Source: Vespa crabro (taxonomy: Eukaryota; Arthropoda; Insecta; Hymenoptera; Vespidae). Taken from it: a stretch of 64,000 nucleotides of DNA. A program made the position numbers and the translations under genes. The DNA lies in assembly GCF_910589235.1 (NCBI RefSeq), contig NC_060969.1:303501-367500 (forward strand), read 5' to 3'. The notes beneath the pieces were generated by a model. The model did no database searches and was not told the DNA's origin. It was given only the letters and a program-made list of their open reading frames with translations. Shown one piece after another: positions 12,669 through 26,480 of the stretch. Positions within the stretch are counted from its first letter, which is position 1. Each line of letters starts with the position of its first letter.

Positions 12669-14071
12669 TCATGTTATATCTTGTCCAATTCTCGCTAACG
12701 TCATCGTCGTGGTCATCATCGGTGGCATAAGTTCCGGACGGGCCAATCGGAATTACCGGATGCGATGGATGGTAGCTAGTAACGTCAGTATAGTCGCCCG
12801 ACGGTGCATTATATTTCCCGAGGGCCATGTCGATGAGGGAGAAACTGCATCCGGGGAACATGGCGACGCAGTCTTGGCCTTCGTGACCGGCTTTATGGGC
12901 ATTGGTATACGTACGATGTTCTTCTGGTTCAAAGGAAAATACCTTTTTAAGGGGTAACCTGTAAACAAACGAAATAAAAAATGTATGCTTGAATTATGTA
13001 TTCACGTAGTTTAAAATTCATTCAACAATTTTTTTTTTTTAACACTTTAATTGTCATTATAGTCACACATGACTGTAAACATAAAGATAGATTAATAATA
13101 TAGAATAGTATAAGTAGAAATGTTATAAGTAGAAATGTTATAAGTAGATTGCATTTTACTTATAGCATTTCTATTTATCAAATCTAGAGACTATAAGTAA
13201 TATGCAATCGAATAAAAGATATTAAATAATGCAAATAATAGTATAAGATAAAAAGTGCGCTATGCAACAATTGATAATTGTTAATAAGTCTTTATTTACT
13301 TATTAACGATTATAAATCGTTTTATTTTTTAAATAGAACGATAAAAACTTGTAAATGTATTGTTAGTTTATATCCGAGAGTTTAATGTTTCCTAGTTTCA
13401 TAGTACATACTTAAATTTTGTATTTTAATGAACTCAATCATAGTTAATAACGAATGTCTTATTACTTATCATTAGTAATATCATTGATAAATTATTATCA
13501 TTGATAATATCATTGATAAGTTATTATCATTGGTAATATGGATACATGGTAATGTATCATTGTTTCTTGCATCTCTGTAACAACAATGATGTTCATAAAT
13601 TAAATTTAATTATAATGTAAAATCTTATACGTATCCTGATATATTTATACATTCGTATATTTCTTTTTTATGCGATGAGGTATCAGCATAATTTAGTGGG
13701 ATAGCGTATGCTCCTTCGATTCCATTGAGTTAAATATCCTCGGTGGAACAGTCGATGGAGAAACTTGAAAGAGCAAAGCAATCGGAGCGTTAAACCGGAA
13801 TCGGAGAACGCGCGGGATCGCGTTATAAAGTAATGAATCACTCAGAGGATCGAATTGAGGAGGGAAACAAACTTGGAATGGGAAAGGAACAGGGAAAGGA
13901 ATCCTTATAACGTTATTTGCTTAACCGATACTTTTCAAGGAGTAAGGTTTTCCATCCCTTCCACCATAAATCAGATTATTTTCAAATCCGATCGATTCTT
14001 AATTTACTATTAGGATGAAATAGAAAAGAGAAGAAAGAGAGAAGATAACAAGGGAAAAGGAGATAGATAGT

Positions 14072-14116
<45 letters not shown>

Positions 14117-16989
14117 TATATTTGAATTTTTTGGCTTTCATGGACCCTATGTTGAAGTTAGTTGAAAATCTCTTTCTCTTTTTCTTTTTTATTCTCTCTT
14201 TTTCTCTTTTTCAACTTATCCTCAATGAACCTTACGAGAATGATATCCTCATCATTTCTTCCACAAGAGTGTTTCCCTTTGGCATTAGTCTTTGAGAGGC
14301 CTCGCAAAGAGCTCGAAGGACGCAGGATCTCCCGTCAAAACCCATTCTGAAAGGATAAAGACGATTGTTTTAGTTCTACTAGTAAGATAAAACGTAAATA
14401 TACATTCGTTGCTTTTGATATAATCGAGGATATAAAAAAGATTAGAAAAGGATAAATGGATACGTATTAATGTGTCGTAACTATTAATCGTATTCTATAC
14501 ATCTTTTAATTTTTTTATTTTATTATATTAACAGATATATTCTGAAGGTTCCGTGAATTTTCGTCGTTATCGGCAGTTTCTAATATGACTATTACCTTGC
14601 AAAATCGATCGAACAGGATATTTCCGTTTTGTGGCTAGTATATCTCTTTCTATCTCTTTCTCTTTCCTTTTTTTCTCATTCGTACTTCGTCGTTCTCTTT
14701 CCCATCGGGAAAGCTAACTGCGAGAGGTGGTTTATGCCAGACGATATATAACCTGACGTCGCGTCACGATGCTTCGACATTCGATTCGACTGCAATATTG
14801 GATGTAGCAACGGCGGATGTGACGTGAACTACTCTCTTGCTCGTACTACTACTTCCTAGTCTTTCTCTCTCTTTCTTTCTTTCTCTTTCTCTTTTTCTCT
14901 CTCTCTATTTCGTTCACATAGAGGAAGAAAATACACGTGACTTGCCTGCTGCAAAAGCCTTTCGTGTACCGCTTTGAGCGAGCTCAAACGTTACGACTTG
15001 ATTTGAGGACCGTAACTTTTCTATTGATTAACGATCCTTTATCTTTCGAATGTAAAATACGTATGGACGTATAGATGCGATTGTATAATCAACGATTGCT
15101 TTTAACAAAACAAACTTTTAATACTTTGAACGCTATCGAGATTAGTAGTAATAGTGAATTGATCTATAGCTTCTAATAAAGTAATGTGAAATTATGTAGA
15201 GAGATTAGGAATAAATTACACCTATAAATTTAGAAATAAATGCACCTATAAATACATACGTAAAACGTTCTATATCATATGATATAGAATCAAATGCATA
15301 AAATACAAATTGTAAGTTATAATCTCTTTTATAAGAATTTTTTACTTAATGTTATTAAATATAATATAAAATATATATTTTTAAATGTATGCATGATGTT
15401 ATCAATTCCTCTTGTATTATTAAAAAAAAAAAAAAAGATTAAGAACGCTCGTTATAAATGTGTTGAAAAATGGTAATTAAAAAATCCATAATCGATGGAA
15501 AAAAGTATTTTACATTCCACAGCGGTACCAGCTGCAATATAATTAGGTCAATGAACGCGGTTAATCACGTCGAATGAATTCGAGTTTTTGCGAAGAGTCA
15601 TATATTTTCAATCCAAAAACGCGTTGTACGTGAATATTTCGAGCGATCATATTATCCAATTGTGGCATGAATCGAGTTCGTTGACAAAAGGGGTGAATTT
15701 TAGGGCGTGGCTAGCGAAGGAAAAAGAGACTATCTTTAAAACGGTTCTTCGTATAAATGTATAGATATTTAAATAGACGAAAAAATGATCTAACGTCTAA
15801 CGATTCAAAGTGCATTCCTATGGACTTATCTATTTAAATACTTACAGTTATTCTTACTGATCAATGTTTTATCGTATCATATATAAGATCATAAAAATGA
15901 AGATCTGTATACAATATATATATATACATACAATATATATATATACAATATATACATACAATATATATACAATATATATATATATATATATATACATACA
16001 TACAATATATATATATATTGTATGTATGTATGTATTATATATATATATAGAATCTATAAAAAAATTATATATATAGAAGCTATAGAATATATAAAAAAAA
16101 AATATATATATATAATTACAAAATAATATATGTATATATAATCAATAGTATATTAATATACTTATTAAATAATTATCTTAGATATTTCTTGATATTGTTC
16201 TCTCATCATTTTTTGTACAAGTCCCAAACATTGTTAATTTCTTTAAAATACATTATTACACTCGTTTATATTATTTTACATAATTTGTTTCCTTATCTTA
16301 CAATACAAAAGCGCTTTGAAGAATATAAAAAGTTTTTAACTCCTCGTAGCAATTCACTCCCGATAGTTTTCTCGATTCGACAATCGCATTAATCATGATC
16401 TAAGGTAATCTCATTGATCATTTATCACAGAAAAATCGAGTCATCGAGTTACGAACAAACTAGTTTACGTTCTAGTCTAAAAGAAATCTCTCTCTCTCTC
16501 TCTCTCTCTTTTTTATAGAAGAGTTTGATCGTTCGATCGAAATATCGATAGTCTTACCATCTGGTACCAACGATAGCGTAAGAAAAAAAAAAGAAAAGAA
16601 ATAACATACGATTTTACGGTTAGGCGTCAAAGTTATAAAGACAGTCTTGGTTGTCTGAGACTTAGTAAAGCTTGAATAGCTCTTGCGTGGATGAGAACGG
16701 TTTACAAGATGGCTTACAGAGGGTTTTCGTGTCTCCGATGGTGTTCGTGGGTGGCCGCTAGTGATCGTAGAACGGCTTAAGGGTGGCATGAATCAGAGGG
16801 TGGTGCCTCGGTAGCCGCGAGTCTGAGTTCTCTACGCTAGTACGGCTGTTCGTTTCTGAACAAGCATGCCAGACCATTTATCCATTTCTAGACAGAATGG
16901 CTACGAAGATGTAGTTTCTTTTCCTTCTCTGTCTCTCCCTCCCTCTCTCTCTCTCTCTCTCTTTCTCTTTCTCTCTTTCTCTCTACTTG

Positions 16990-17037
<48 letters not shown>

Positions 17038-20000
17038 TCCTTTCTATCTCATTCTCCACGTTCTTTCGCTCATAATCAGATTTATAACCGTCCACCCAAA
17101 GGTTCAATTATTTTTCCTCCGCAGTTACGGACGAATCGGAGGGGTTGAATTTCGAGATACTTTTTCTTCTAAAGCTCTTTTCATCTTATCTATTATTTGG
17201 TTATCTACTATTCAAGAGATGAAACGTTAGATAATGAAATTCTTAGATTAATAGGGTATATTCGTGTCTTCGATGAAGTGGCTGTCTTCGATTTTGATAA
17301 AACATTACATTAGTTTGATAAAACAGATAAAAATGAACGAAGCACAAATTTTATTGTTCGCGGAAATTCAGTTTTAACGGATAAAAATCAAGACTATAAA
17401 ATTCTTTTTCTTTTATCCTTTTTGATTATCTGCATGTATGATTCGATTTTTCATAACTAATACAATGGAAGAATTAGATTTAAAAAAATTGTAATTTTTT
17501 TCTTTAATTTATTGAGACTTTTATTATTTGAGATATAAAATTTTCCATAACAACGAATTCCTCTGCTAGTTTAATTTTGAATTTAATCATACATATATAA
17601 ATGTATCTTCTATATTTAACAGTCGAGATATTGATGATGATTTAATGGTAATTGATAAATTTAACAATAAAATGAAAGTTAATGACCTGTTATGAATGTA
17701 ATGGAAATATTCGTAGGAATTTCATACAAATTGAGTTGCGCTATATTTAATTTTATTTTATGTGTTTTACATAAATTAATACTACTGTTTAAATACACTA
17801 GTAAGATTCATTTTCGTATATTTGCGTATTTCATAACTGTATTGTGAACTTATGGCATTCAAACTGTTTAACTTAAAACTTGTATATATGAGTTAACTCA
17901 TACGATATTACATCATATATAATTACAAAATTTATAATAAGAACTTCTATAAAATGAGAGAAATAACAGAGATTGGATTATTAACTTTTTGACTTGTTTA
18001 ACAAGTTTAATAAGAATTTTCATTAACACACAACAGAATTACCACAAATTAAGAAAAAAAGAAAAAATCTGCCTTTCATTTCCGTTTACTCTATCAAACT
18101 GTAGAGTTTTATAAAATATTGAATTTTTCGAAAAAAAAAAGAAATGTAAATAAAACGGATAAAACTTTTTAGATAGATCTTGAAAATATTCTTTTTTATT
18201 AATATTAGTATACGTCTTATTTTCTAGGATATAACTACATCAAAAGTAAAACCACCTAATTCTGTCTCTTTTGGATGTCGTTAACAAGATGAAATCTTAT
18301 TGAAGATTTTTATAGTCGAAAATGGACATTTTTACCAAGAAACAAGGACGAGATAAAGTGTACAGTCTATATACTTATATACTATATCGGGTCTTTGCAT
18401 TAGGTAACTCGATCAAAAGGATGTACGTAAGACATTGACGATAAAAAGAACGGAGACACGTCGATGAGGCCGGGCCGACTCTTCGTAAAGAGAAACGAGA
18501 CTCGATCGGTTCGAAGCCACTAACGTCACTGTAACATTTTATTATCGAACATCGAGCTTGTCGCTCCGTCCGTAGTACATTTTACGAAAATTTTTGCTTA
18601 CCAACGAACGGCCGACCTTCCTCTCTTTACTAAATCTATGAAAACTAGAATCGACATTTTCTCGATTGATCTTGAGGAAGAAAATGCAAAATGTCGTGAT
18701 AAAATATTTTCTTCCTTTTTCTTTTCTCTCTTTTTTCCTACTCGTCAAAGAACGAAATTAATTTTTGAATTGATGAGTATATATATCTACGTGTATGTGT
18801 GTGTATGTGTGTATGTATGAGTAGAAACGAAATTGAATACAATCGTATATTTTATATACATACATTTGTAATCAACGATCGTATTAATATTCCGTTGGGC
18901 AATTAATCCGCATGGTCCTGCTCGTTGCGTTAGATTACATTAAACGTCATGCCGTCAATTAATAATTAGTATTAGGATATTATAGGTAGAACGATATATG
19001 ACAGTGTTGCACGACTGTCGCATCGTAATAACAATAATAACAGTAACGATTATGAGAATGACAAAGGTATGATGACGATGACGATGATGACAATAACAAT
19101 AGTAATAATGAATAACGTTATTATTAATAATAATAATTACAAAATACTTACGAGTTCATGATGACCTCAAGTTTATTGTAAAGGTCACGACGATGTCTTC
19201 TTTGAATATAATAATAATTGCCCTTGTAACCTTTTCTCTTCTTTCCAGACGAAGAAAATTGAACGTATTTGCCAGGTACGTTCCATCCAGTATATTCGAA
19301 AGCATTCTTATTCACCGATTGTAAGCCGTTCTTGATCGATCCGTATTTGTTGGTGCTCTTGAATCTATCGTTTCTGAGCTGAAGAAATGGTTCAAGAGCC
19401 GGCTTGCTCTCGTTCGGTAAATCATAAGAGATACCCCAATTTACGCCCTCTGTGAAGATGTTGTCTGGCGTTAGAGTATGAACCGTCATACAGAGTGCAA
19501 TCTGAAAAATAGCATCAATTAGACATATTAAATGTCTAGGTATAATAAATATTTTACTTTTCAAAGCAAGAAAAGAGAAGAAAAAAAAGGATACAATATA
19601 TTTCATTCTTCATGAAAATGAAGAAGATTGTTATCATTTCAGTCGTGATTGTATATCGTTACACTTTTAAATTCCATTTTCTCTTTTAAATATAACGAAC
19701 GATTTATATAGTAGATAATTTCTCTTTAGCCAGTCCCTCGTGTTCGAAATGAAATGGAAGAATAAATATAATGTTACGATTTGTCGGATAAAAAGAAAAA
19801 GAGAAAGATTGAATATGTGTATGTGTGTATGTGTGTGCCTTGAAGTAAATGCGCCGTGTACACATTTTATCCTTTCTTAATATTCCAACGTCTCCTGGGT
19901 TTCCGTGGATCCGGAACGTTTGTACAGAAGAATGTTGTACGTGCCTCTTGATACTTACGGAAAAGCTCGAGCCTTCCGGAAAGACGACGTAACGCTTCCG

Positions 20001-20102
20001 TCTCAAGTGCGGACTATCACGATCACTGTTCGCTTTGTGCTCGTACAGCAGACCGCAAAGTATCGCCAGAATAAGCAGGCAACGGCCGACAAAGCGATCC
20101 AT
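12664..20102 (-). CDS. DM4/DM12 family secreted protein (gene 2), complete
   Basis: Four minus-strand exons: 19959-20102, 19152-19501, 14236-14346, 12664-12958. Introns are GT-AG with phases 0, 2, 2; the product is 299 aa. Residues 1-25 form a signal peptide (MDRFVGRCLLILAILCGLLY...). A furin-type RRKR at 34-37 precedes YVVFPEGSSFS. Exon 2 (residues 49-164) carries the hydrophobic core, a long family-atypical insert rich in Ser, Lys and Tyr, and a second basic cluster RRHRRDLYNKLE. Exon 3 has C173-x5-C179 (CVLRALC), and exon 4 has C232-x6-C239. The C-terminus extends about 60 residues past the last Cys, with a His/Pro segment and an acidic DDDHDDD tail, making this the longest member. The start was chosen because the Met opens the signal peptide. 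Family and exon structure are secure; function is unknown. Confidence 0.9.
12959..14235 (-). other. Intron 3 of gene 2
   Basis: 1277 nt of AT-rich sequence with short repeats around 13110-13150 (ataagtagaaatgtt units) and 13480-13540 (tatcattgata units), plus a GA run at 14077-14113. No exon was seen. Confidence 0.8.
14077..14113. repeat. (GA)n microsatellite in intron 3 of gene 2
   Basis: An uninterrupted GA run of about 37 bp. Confidence 0.9.
15906..16137. repeat. TA/TACA-rich tract with perfect palindrome
   Basis: Alternating TA runs and taca/tgta tetramers. At about 15992-16034 the tacatacatacaat... arm is followed by its exact complement ...attgtatgtatgta, a hairpin of roughly 20 bp per arm. 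Confidence 0.85.
16927..17043. repeat. (TC)n followed by (CTTT)n
   Basis: An imperfect TC run, then about 12 CTTT units from 16990. Overlapping open frames on both strands are repeat-derived. Confidence 0.9.
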
Positions 20103-20769
20103 ATCTCTGAAATGAAATATACATGGAACGAAAGAAGAACTTGGTTTCCATTGTTATCGTACCATAGCAAAAGCAATCGATTCGTCGTAATTCGAAATCG
20201 TCCAAACTCTATAACGATATAATAATAATAACAATATCGATCAATATATTTATAAAATTTTATAGGTAAAGAAAGAGAGAGAGAGAGAGAGAGAGAAATG
20301 AAATTTATTTTTTTAACTAAGAACTTATTTATTTCAGAAGATAAATTTTCTTCTCAAAAAGTACTTATTTACTTACTTATTTAATTACCTATTGTTGAAA
20401 ATAAAAAATCGAAATACTTAAAGTAAGTACTTACATACTCGACCTTCAAAGATTTTCGACGTCTTATCAAATGAGAATTCGAGTTTTATCTATAGCTTTT
20501 TCGGACCGTACCAATGACAGGAAATTGTTTTATCTCGATTAAAAGAAGACGAGAAATACAAAAGAGAGAAAGAGAAAAAAAGTGAGCCAAAAGTTGCTCG
20601 GCCGAGTGCGAAGTCGTAAAGGAATTATCTAACTTTTTCGCGAGCAAATCCTGGTATAATACGTTGAAAAGTTGTTCGACGACTTATCTGAAATAAAAGT
20701 GCCCTGCTCTTCGTTGTACTCGATGAGAGGAAGAAGGAGAATGAGAGAAAAAAGTATATATATAAGAAG

Positions 20770-20773
20770 AGAG

Positions 20774-20838
<65 letters not shown>

Positions 20839-20839
20839 G
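20770..20839. repeat. (CA)n(GA)n compound microsatellite
   Basis: A short CA run followed by about 55 bp of GA. Four overlapping open frames here are artefacts of the repeat. Confidence 0.9.
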
Positions 20840-21407
20840 GAAAGAATTGGTAACGCATTCGACAGTTTTTCTTGCCATCGTGACAGCGAAAACTGGTGTG
20901 AAATCCTTCCAAAGTATTTCGTGACTTCGATTGGGATGTACTTACTTGGATGCAACGAGAGTGAGTGGAAGGAGAGATTGGAATGTCGCTAGGAAATCGA
21001 CGAAATAATCATAACGAACGACATTGCTTGGGGTGCTGATACGTAAGCGACGTGAAATCCTCTTTACGTTCTTTATCTCGTTCTCTCTTCCCGTCTCTTC
21101 TCTTTCTCTCTCTCTCTCTCTTTTGTACATATATACATACATACATACGTGCAGACATTTCGATCTTTCTAACATAGAAGGAAATGTAAATGAGATTTTC
21201 CGAAAACGAAGGGTAACTCCTAGGCGAGTGACAGCTCGATTAGCAATTCTTAGAATCCATGGAGGAGTTCGAGACGGAAAATGGTTGACTTTAACCGAAT
21301 CCTTGAGCTTAAAATAGGATCGACTATGTGGATTTCGAGGATGGGAAGGATAGTTACGTATAGGGGTAGAATGAGAGGGATATATATCTGCATAAGTACT
21401 TATGTAC

Positions 21408-21447
<40 letters not shown>
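21408..21447. repeat. (TA)n microsatellite
   Basis: An uninterrupted TA run of about 40 bp. Confidence 0.95.
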
Positions 21448-21450
<3 letters not shown>

Positions 21451-21602
21451 TATATAATATTAAAGCTTTCCTCTATCTTTCGATGTAGTGTAACATCGTT
21501 TTACTTTTATCTCACAGAAAGAAGTACGTAAAAAGGAAAAGGGAAATTGATATTACTGTGGAAAAAGAAGATATAGATATAATTTTCTCGATATCAATGT
21601 AA

Positions 21603-21637
<35 letters not shown>

Positions 21638-21781
21638 TAGAGAGAGAAATAGAGACAAAACGTCTCGAATCACGGAATAAGAATGAATGAAAAAAATAAA
21701 AGAAAAAAAGACCAACAAGGAGAAGCTTTACTTTCGGATAAAGGAAGAGATTAGATCATTCATTCGTTTGTTCGTTCGTAC

Positions 21782-21905
21782 GAGAGAAAGAGAAAGAGAA
21801 AAAGAGAGAGAGAGAGAGGGAGAGAGAGAGAGAGAGAGAGAGAGAAAATGACAAAAAGGCAAAGAAGGGTAGAACATCGTGAGATGATTTTTTCGAAGCT
21901 GAGAT

Positions 21906-21961
<56 letters not shown>
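21782..21961. repeat. (GA)n then (TA)27 microsatellites
   Basis: An imperfect GA run at 21782-21848 and a pure TA run at 21908-21961, separated by about 60 bp of unique sequence. Confidence 0.95.
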
Positions 21962-21963
<2 letters not shown>

Positions 21964-24449
21964 CTCTTGGTTTTTTCGAGAATCGATAGAACGTGACAAA
22001 TCGTTGTCAATTTTTTCATCTCGCAAAAAGTTGCCGTAGGCGTCGTCGTCGTCGTCATCATTGTCGTCGAGAGTGTTTCGTGGCTTAGCTCCTCTCGCAA
22101 TCTTTCTTTCGACTTTTCTCCTGTCTCTTTTTGTCTCTTCCTTTTTTTTTATATATATATTTTTTTTCTTTACTTTCTCTTTAAATCCTTTACCTTTTAC
22201 GAAGTCTCAAATTGCCGGCATTAATTTTGTTCCTTGGTAGCAAAAGCGTATGTATTTCCTTCTTCTTCTTTTTCTTCTTCGTCTTTCTCTATTTTAACGC
22301 ATTTGTTTTTTCGATCCTTGTTTAGATTTAACTTTGTACACAAATAGAATTGAATTCTATATTTTCACGTGGTCATACATTAATCATAGTCTTCGCGCTT
22401 CTAACCATGAGATCCTATAGTTCTCTCTCTTTCTCTCTCTCTCTCTCTTTCCCTTTCGTTATCTTTCACGATTTTCTTCTATCTTGCTTCCTTCTTCTTC
22501 TATTTCTTTTCCTGCTTTCTTGCTTCTTCGTCGCTACAATTCAAAGAAATTCGTTCCCCCTTCCTATTTTTTTCTATTGCAAGAAAAAAGAATATTGTCA
22601 CATTCTTCCATTGGAATAGACACAAGTATTTCACTAATACGTGAAAATTTCGACTTTCAGAGTTTCCTTCTCTCTGATTCTTCTTTCTACTCTTCTTAGT
22701 CTCTCGTACGACTTTTACGATCTATCCTTTATCTTTGATATCGGATTCTTGTCTTTTTTATTCTTTTACTTTTCACTGTTTTTCTTCCTTTTTTTTTGTT
22801 GTCGTCTATTCTTTCTCTTTTTGTTTTCGCTCCAAAATCATAAGAAAAAAAAATTTATGTTACAACGAGTTCATTTATTCTTGATATATTGATGAAAATA
22901 CTTAACTTTGATGATAAGTACATAGTAGATATATTATATTCGATACATTAATAAGTTTGTATTCAAAGATTTCACACAACGTTTGAGATAGTAATTTTGA
23001 TGAAAATAGCAAAATGATTTTCCATGGTAATAACATTTCATAAAATCATAACCCATCCTTTTTGCTCTTTCTCTTTCTCTCTCTCTCTCTTTTTCTCTCT
23101 CTCTTTCTCTCTCTCCCTCTCTTTTCCTCTTCTTCACGAATATTGACTTAATAAATTACTTAGCTCTTCTTAGTCCCGAATACATGAGTATCTTCACGAA
23201 TATCTTTCAACGAAATGATATGAGAGATACGAGTAAACTTCTTTCTTTGTTTACTTCTTTCGCACGTAAATGAAAATAAAAATCTGTTATTGCGATCATT
23301 TTTTGAAATTATTCGGGAGAGGAGGAGTTTGATATTTTTATCTCTGTCTTTCATTTTGTTATTCTGAAATAAAATTTTGACCCACTCGATAAAGTAAGCA
23401 CTTATATACTTTAGTTACTTCGATAAGAAAAAAGAAAACCAAAAAAGAAAAGAAATAAGGAAACAAAGTAATAAAGATCGTGTTATGGCGTTGAGAAAAT
23501 CGTTTGAAAATCACGAGACAAGACAAGAGGCAAACCAAAGACCTTCGAGGACATCGAATCGACGTGGACGAAACTTTCCACGTGGAACTTACCAAGGATT
23601 GATTTCTACTCGGTAGAAATATCTCAAGACTCGCCTCAGTAAGCTCTTTAGGAAGTAGGAAGTTGTTAGATCTCTCGCCTTGGAAAAACGACGCTGTAAA
23701 GAAAATGATCGATAGTCGATATCGATACTAGAAAACTCGATCTAGGTCTTTCGAGTATTCATCGGGAACGAGACATCTCTTCAAAAATATTATCTATGAA
23801 AGAAAACCTTGTCCTCGATTGAAATTCTTTTAATCCTCGAATCGAACCACGCATCGTCGTTAGAAAACAAAAAGGAAAAATATATCAACGACTAGACATT
23901 TTTCCTTCGTACGATCGGATTTTTTTTTCCTATTTTGTCACTTACACCTGTCGCCACAGGTGTGTGCTATTTCGATGAAACGGGAAGGAAGGGGTGCGGG
24001 GTGAGGATCGATGATAGAAAATTCCTTCATCGGAGGACATTCTTATTGGTTCGTGCATTTAACTAGAACCATATCATTTTTTTCTTTCTTTTTCTTTTAT
24101 TCATCCCTTTCCTTCTGTCTTCCTTTCTTTTTCTTTTTTTTTATTTCTCCCCTCTTTCCTTTCTTCTAGTCCCTTTACATTTTTCATTGTCTCGCATTCC
24201 GCCCGCATTCCAGACGAAAGAGAACCAGCTATCCGAAGAAAAGTTCGCCGCGAGTAACAAACGAGTTTGCGGAATTGGAGCGATTAAATACTTTGGATTT
24301 CCGTGTAATTAAAGAGCAGAATCAGCGAAATTCACCATAGTTTCCGATTGAACTTTAACGATGTGATAAATAAAAATTTTCTTTGGACTCGTCGCTTGTG
24401 GATCAAAAATCGAAATAATCCTTTTTCTCGATTATCTTCTTTTATTCAG

Positions 24450-24450
<1 letters not shown>

Positions 24451-24500
<50 letters not shown>
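24451..24500. repeat. (TA)n microsatellite
   Basis: A pure TA run of about 50 bp. Confidence 0.95.
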
Positions 24501-24502
<2 letters not shown>

Positions 24503-26425
24503 TTAGACGAAAATGGAATTAAGAGAAGAAGTTTGACACCGTTATTATTTTCCAGGAAGAGTAGGGTGTATCGCGAATGTCCGATAAAATAATTCGATAA
24601 TATCTTAGCTCATACAACAGATTCATCCATTGAAATTTCATTGAAATCTATTTGGTCGATAGTACCAAATCGGATAATCGTCGGACTTGTAAACGTTTTA
24701 TTATTATGGGAAATCAATACAATAAATGATCGGACAATTGCGAATGTTACACATATGAGATATAACGTGGGAATAATAGAAAAAGGACAAAAAATAAATA
24801 GAATAATCCAATAGTGAAATAAAAAAAATAACACGTATTTTAATGCACGCTAAGTATAAGTGTACAAAATAATCTACATTTTACATTATATTATTAAACA
24901 AATACAATAAAAGGAACGAGATAATTATTACCATATATGATTCAAAAAAAAAAGAAAAAGAAAAAAAATAAATAGACAAAATAGTACAACAAAAAAGTAA
25001 GATTATTATTTCTCTCTCAAAAGATTTCTTTAAAAAATAATTCTCTCTCTTTTACTCACTCTCTCTCTCTCTCTCTCTCTCTTTTCCTCTCTTTTCCTCT
25101 CTTTTCCTCTTTTCTTTTTCTCTCTTTTATTTTTGTACTCACTGTGTATATTTCTCGTGGACGGCGAACAAGCACCAAATCTTTCTTCTTTCGAGCAAGA
25201 ACAAGTACTTCTGGTTGATATTTCTGCTTGGTATTTCGAACATCGTCACGTAACCGTTCGTTAACGTTCCTCTTCCCTTTTTCTTCTTCTTCTCCTCTTT
25301 CTTTCTCCCTCTTCCTCTCTTTCCCTCTCTTCCAGCAATTCCTTCGGATTTATTTAACAAACGATTAACACAAACTCAAGGAACACGGTAGGTCGAACCA
25401 CCGGTAGCCTTCAGGGCGTTAATCACCTCGATGATGTTAATACGATTAAAGTTTATCGGCGTACACGTGTAGTATTCATGTCTACAGGCTTGCGCTAGGC
25501 GTTACGTAATTAGCCACGCGAAAATTCGAAAACTTATGTATAGACATAGATTCATAATTGAACCTGGTCCAATACTTGTCAATTATTTTTCGATAAAAAT
25601 ACTCTAAGGATTTAATAGGAATATTATTTAATCCTAAGAATAATATTTAATATAATATTTAATAGGAATATTTAATAGGGTTAAATTAATAATGCAGATT
25701 CAAAACGATAACTATTCACATTTAAACGTAGCAAATTGAGAAATAGTATATAAAAAGAAAAAAAAGTAAAAAGAAAAACATTAGCTTGATACATACTTAA
25801 TCATTTCGATTTCAAAATAATAAAAGGATTTAACAATAAGCGAAATTATCGAACGATTATTTAGAATTATCTATTAGAATTGTTCATCCATATCATTTTC
25901 ATAAAATTATTGATTTTTTGTTATTACGTTTATGGATCGTAAGCATCGATTGTCGATTAAAATAAATCAATTCTACATTACGTATCATGGAAAGAGAACG
26001 TGTATCGAACAACCATATCTCATTGGTTAATTTCTTAAAACGTATTTGTCATAATTCAAATGTAATTGTAAATGTCTTAGAATAAAATTTTCGGATGATG
26101 AACGTGGATAGATAAATACTGAAAAAAAAGACAATGAATCTGAAAACTCTTTACTATGTTGAAAGTATCTAAGAAGACTGGAAGAATATAAAAAAGAACA
26201 ATGGCCCGGACTTTGGACCGCGATTATAAGCTTCGGAACGGCTCGATCGTCCGTAACAATCGCCTTTTGCATTCTACCGACTCCAAAAGCAGTGAGGCAA
26301 CCTCTTCATCGATAAACTTTCTTTTGCTTCGGGCTCTCGCGCAAAGTAATATCGGTTGTCACGTTGACGCTTTTCAAAGTTTCCAAGCTAAAGCCGAGAA
26401 CGAGAGAGAAAAAGAGGCAGAAAAT

Positions 26426-26434
26426 CAGACAGAC

Positions 26435-26466
<32 letters not shown>

Positions 26467-26480
26467 GGAGAGAGAGAGAT
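26426..26480. repeat. (CAGA)n and (GA)n microsatellite
   Basis: Three to four CAGA units followed by GA. It directly follows the unassigned + strand open frame starting at 26201. Confidence 0.9.

Larger units (their letters stand above)
14347..19151 (-). other. Intron 2 of gene 2 (4.8 kb)
   Basis: A long intron between the exon ending IMNS and the exon beginning MGFDGRSC. It contains TC runs, a TA/TACA palindromic tract, a (CTTT)n tract and, near the donor, a trinucleotide-rich stretch at 19020-19140. No further coding exon is recognised. The non-repeat stretches at 14700-15000 and 18400-18560 were read and left unassigned. Confidence 0.75.

Noticed and set aside
12709..12957. + strand 82-codon frame
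   Set aside because: Antisense shadow of exon 4 of gene 2.
14162..14350. + strand 62-codon frame
   Set aside because: Antisense shadow of exon 3 of gene 2, which is supported by splice sites and family motifs.
19905..20222. + strand 105-codon frame
   Set aside because: Antisense shadow of exon 1 of gene 2.
20625..20992. Four overlapping Ser/Leu- or Arg/Glu-rich frames
   Set aside because: All pass through one CA/GA microsatellite.
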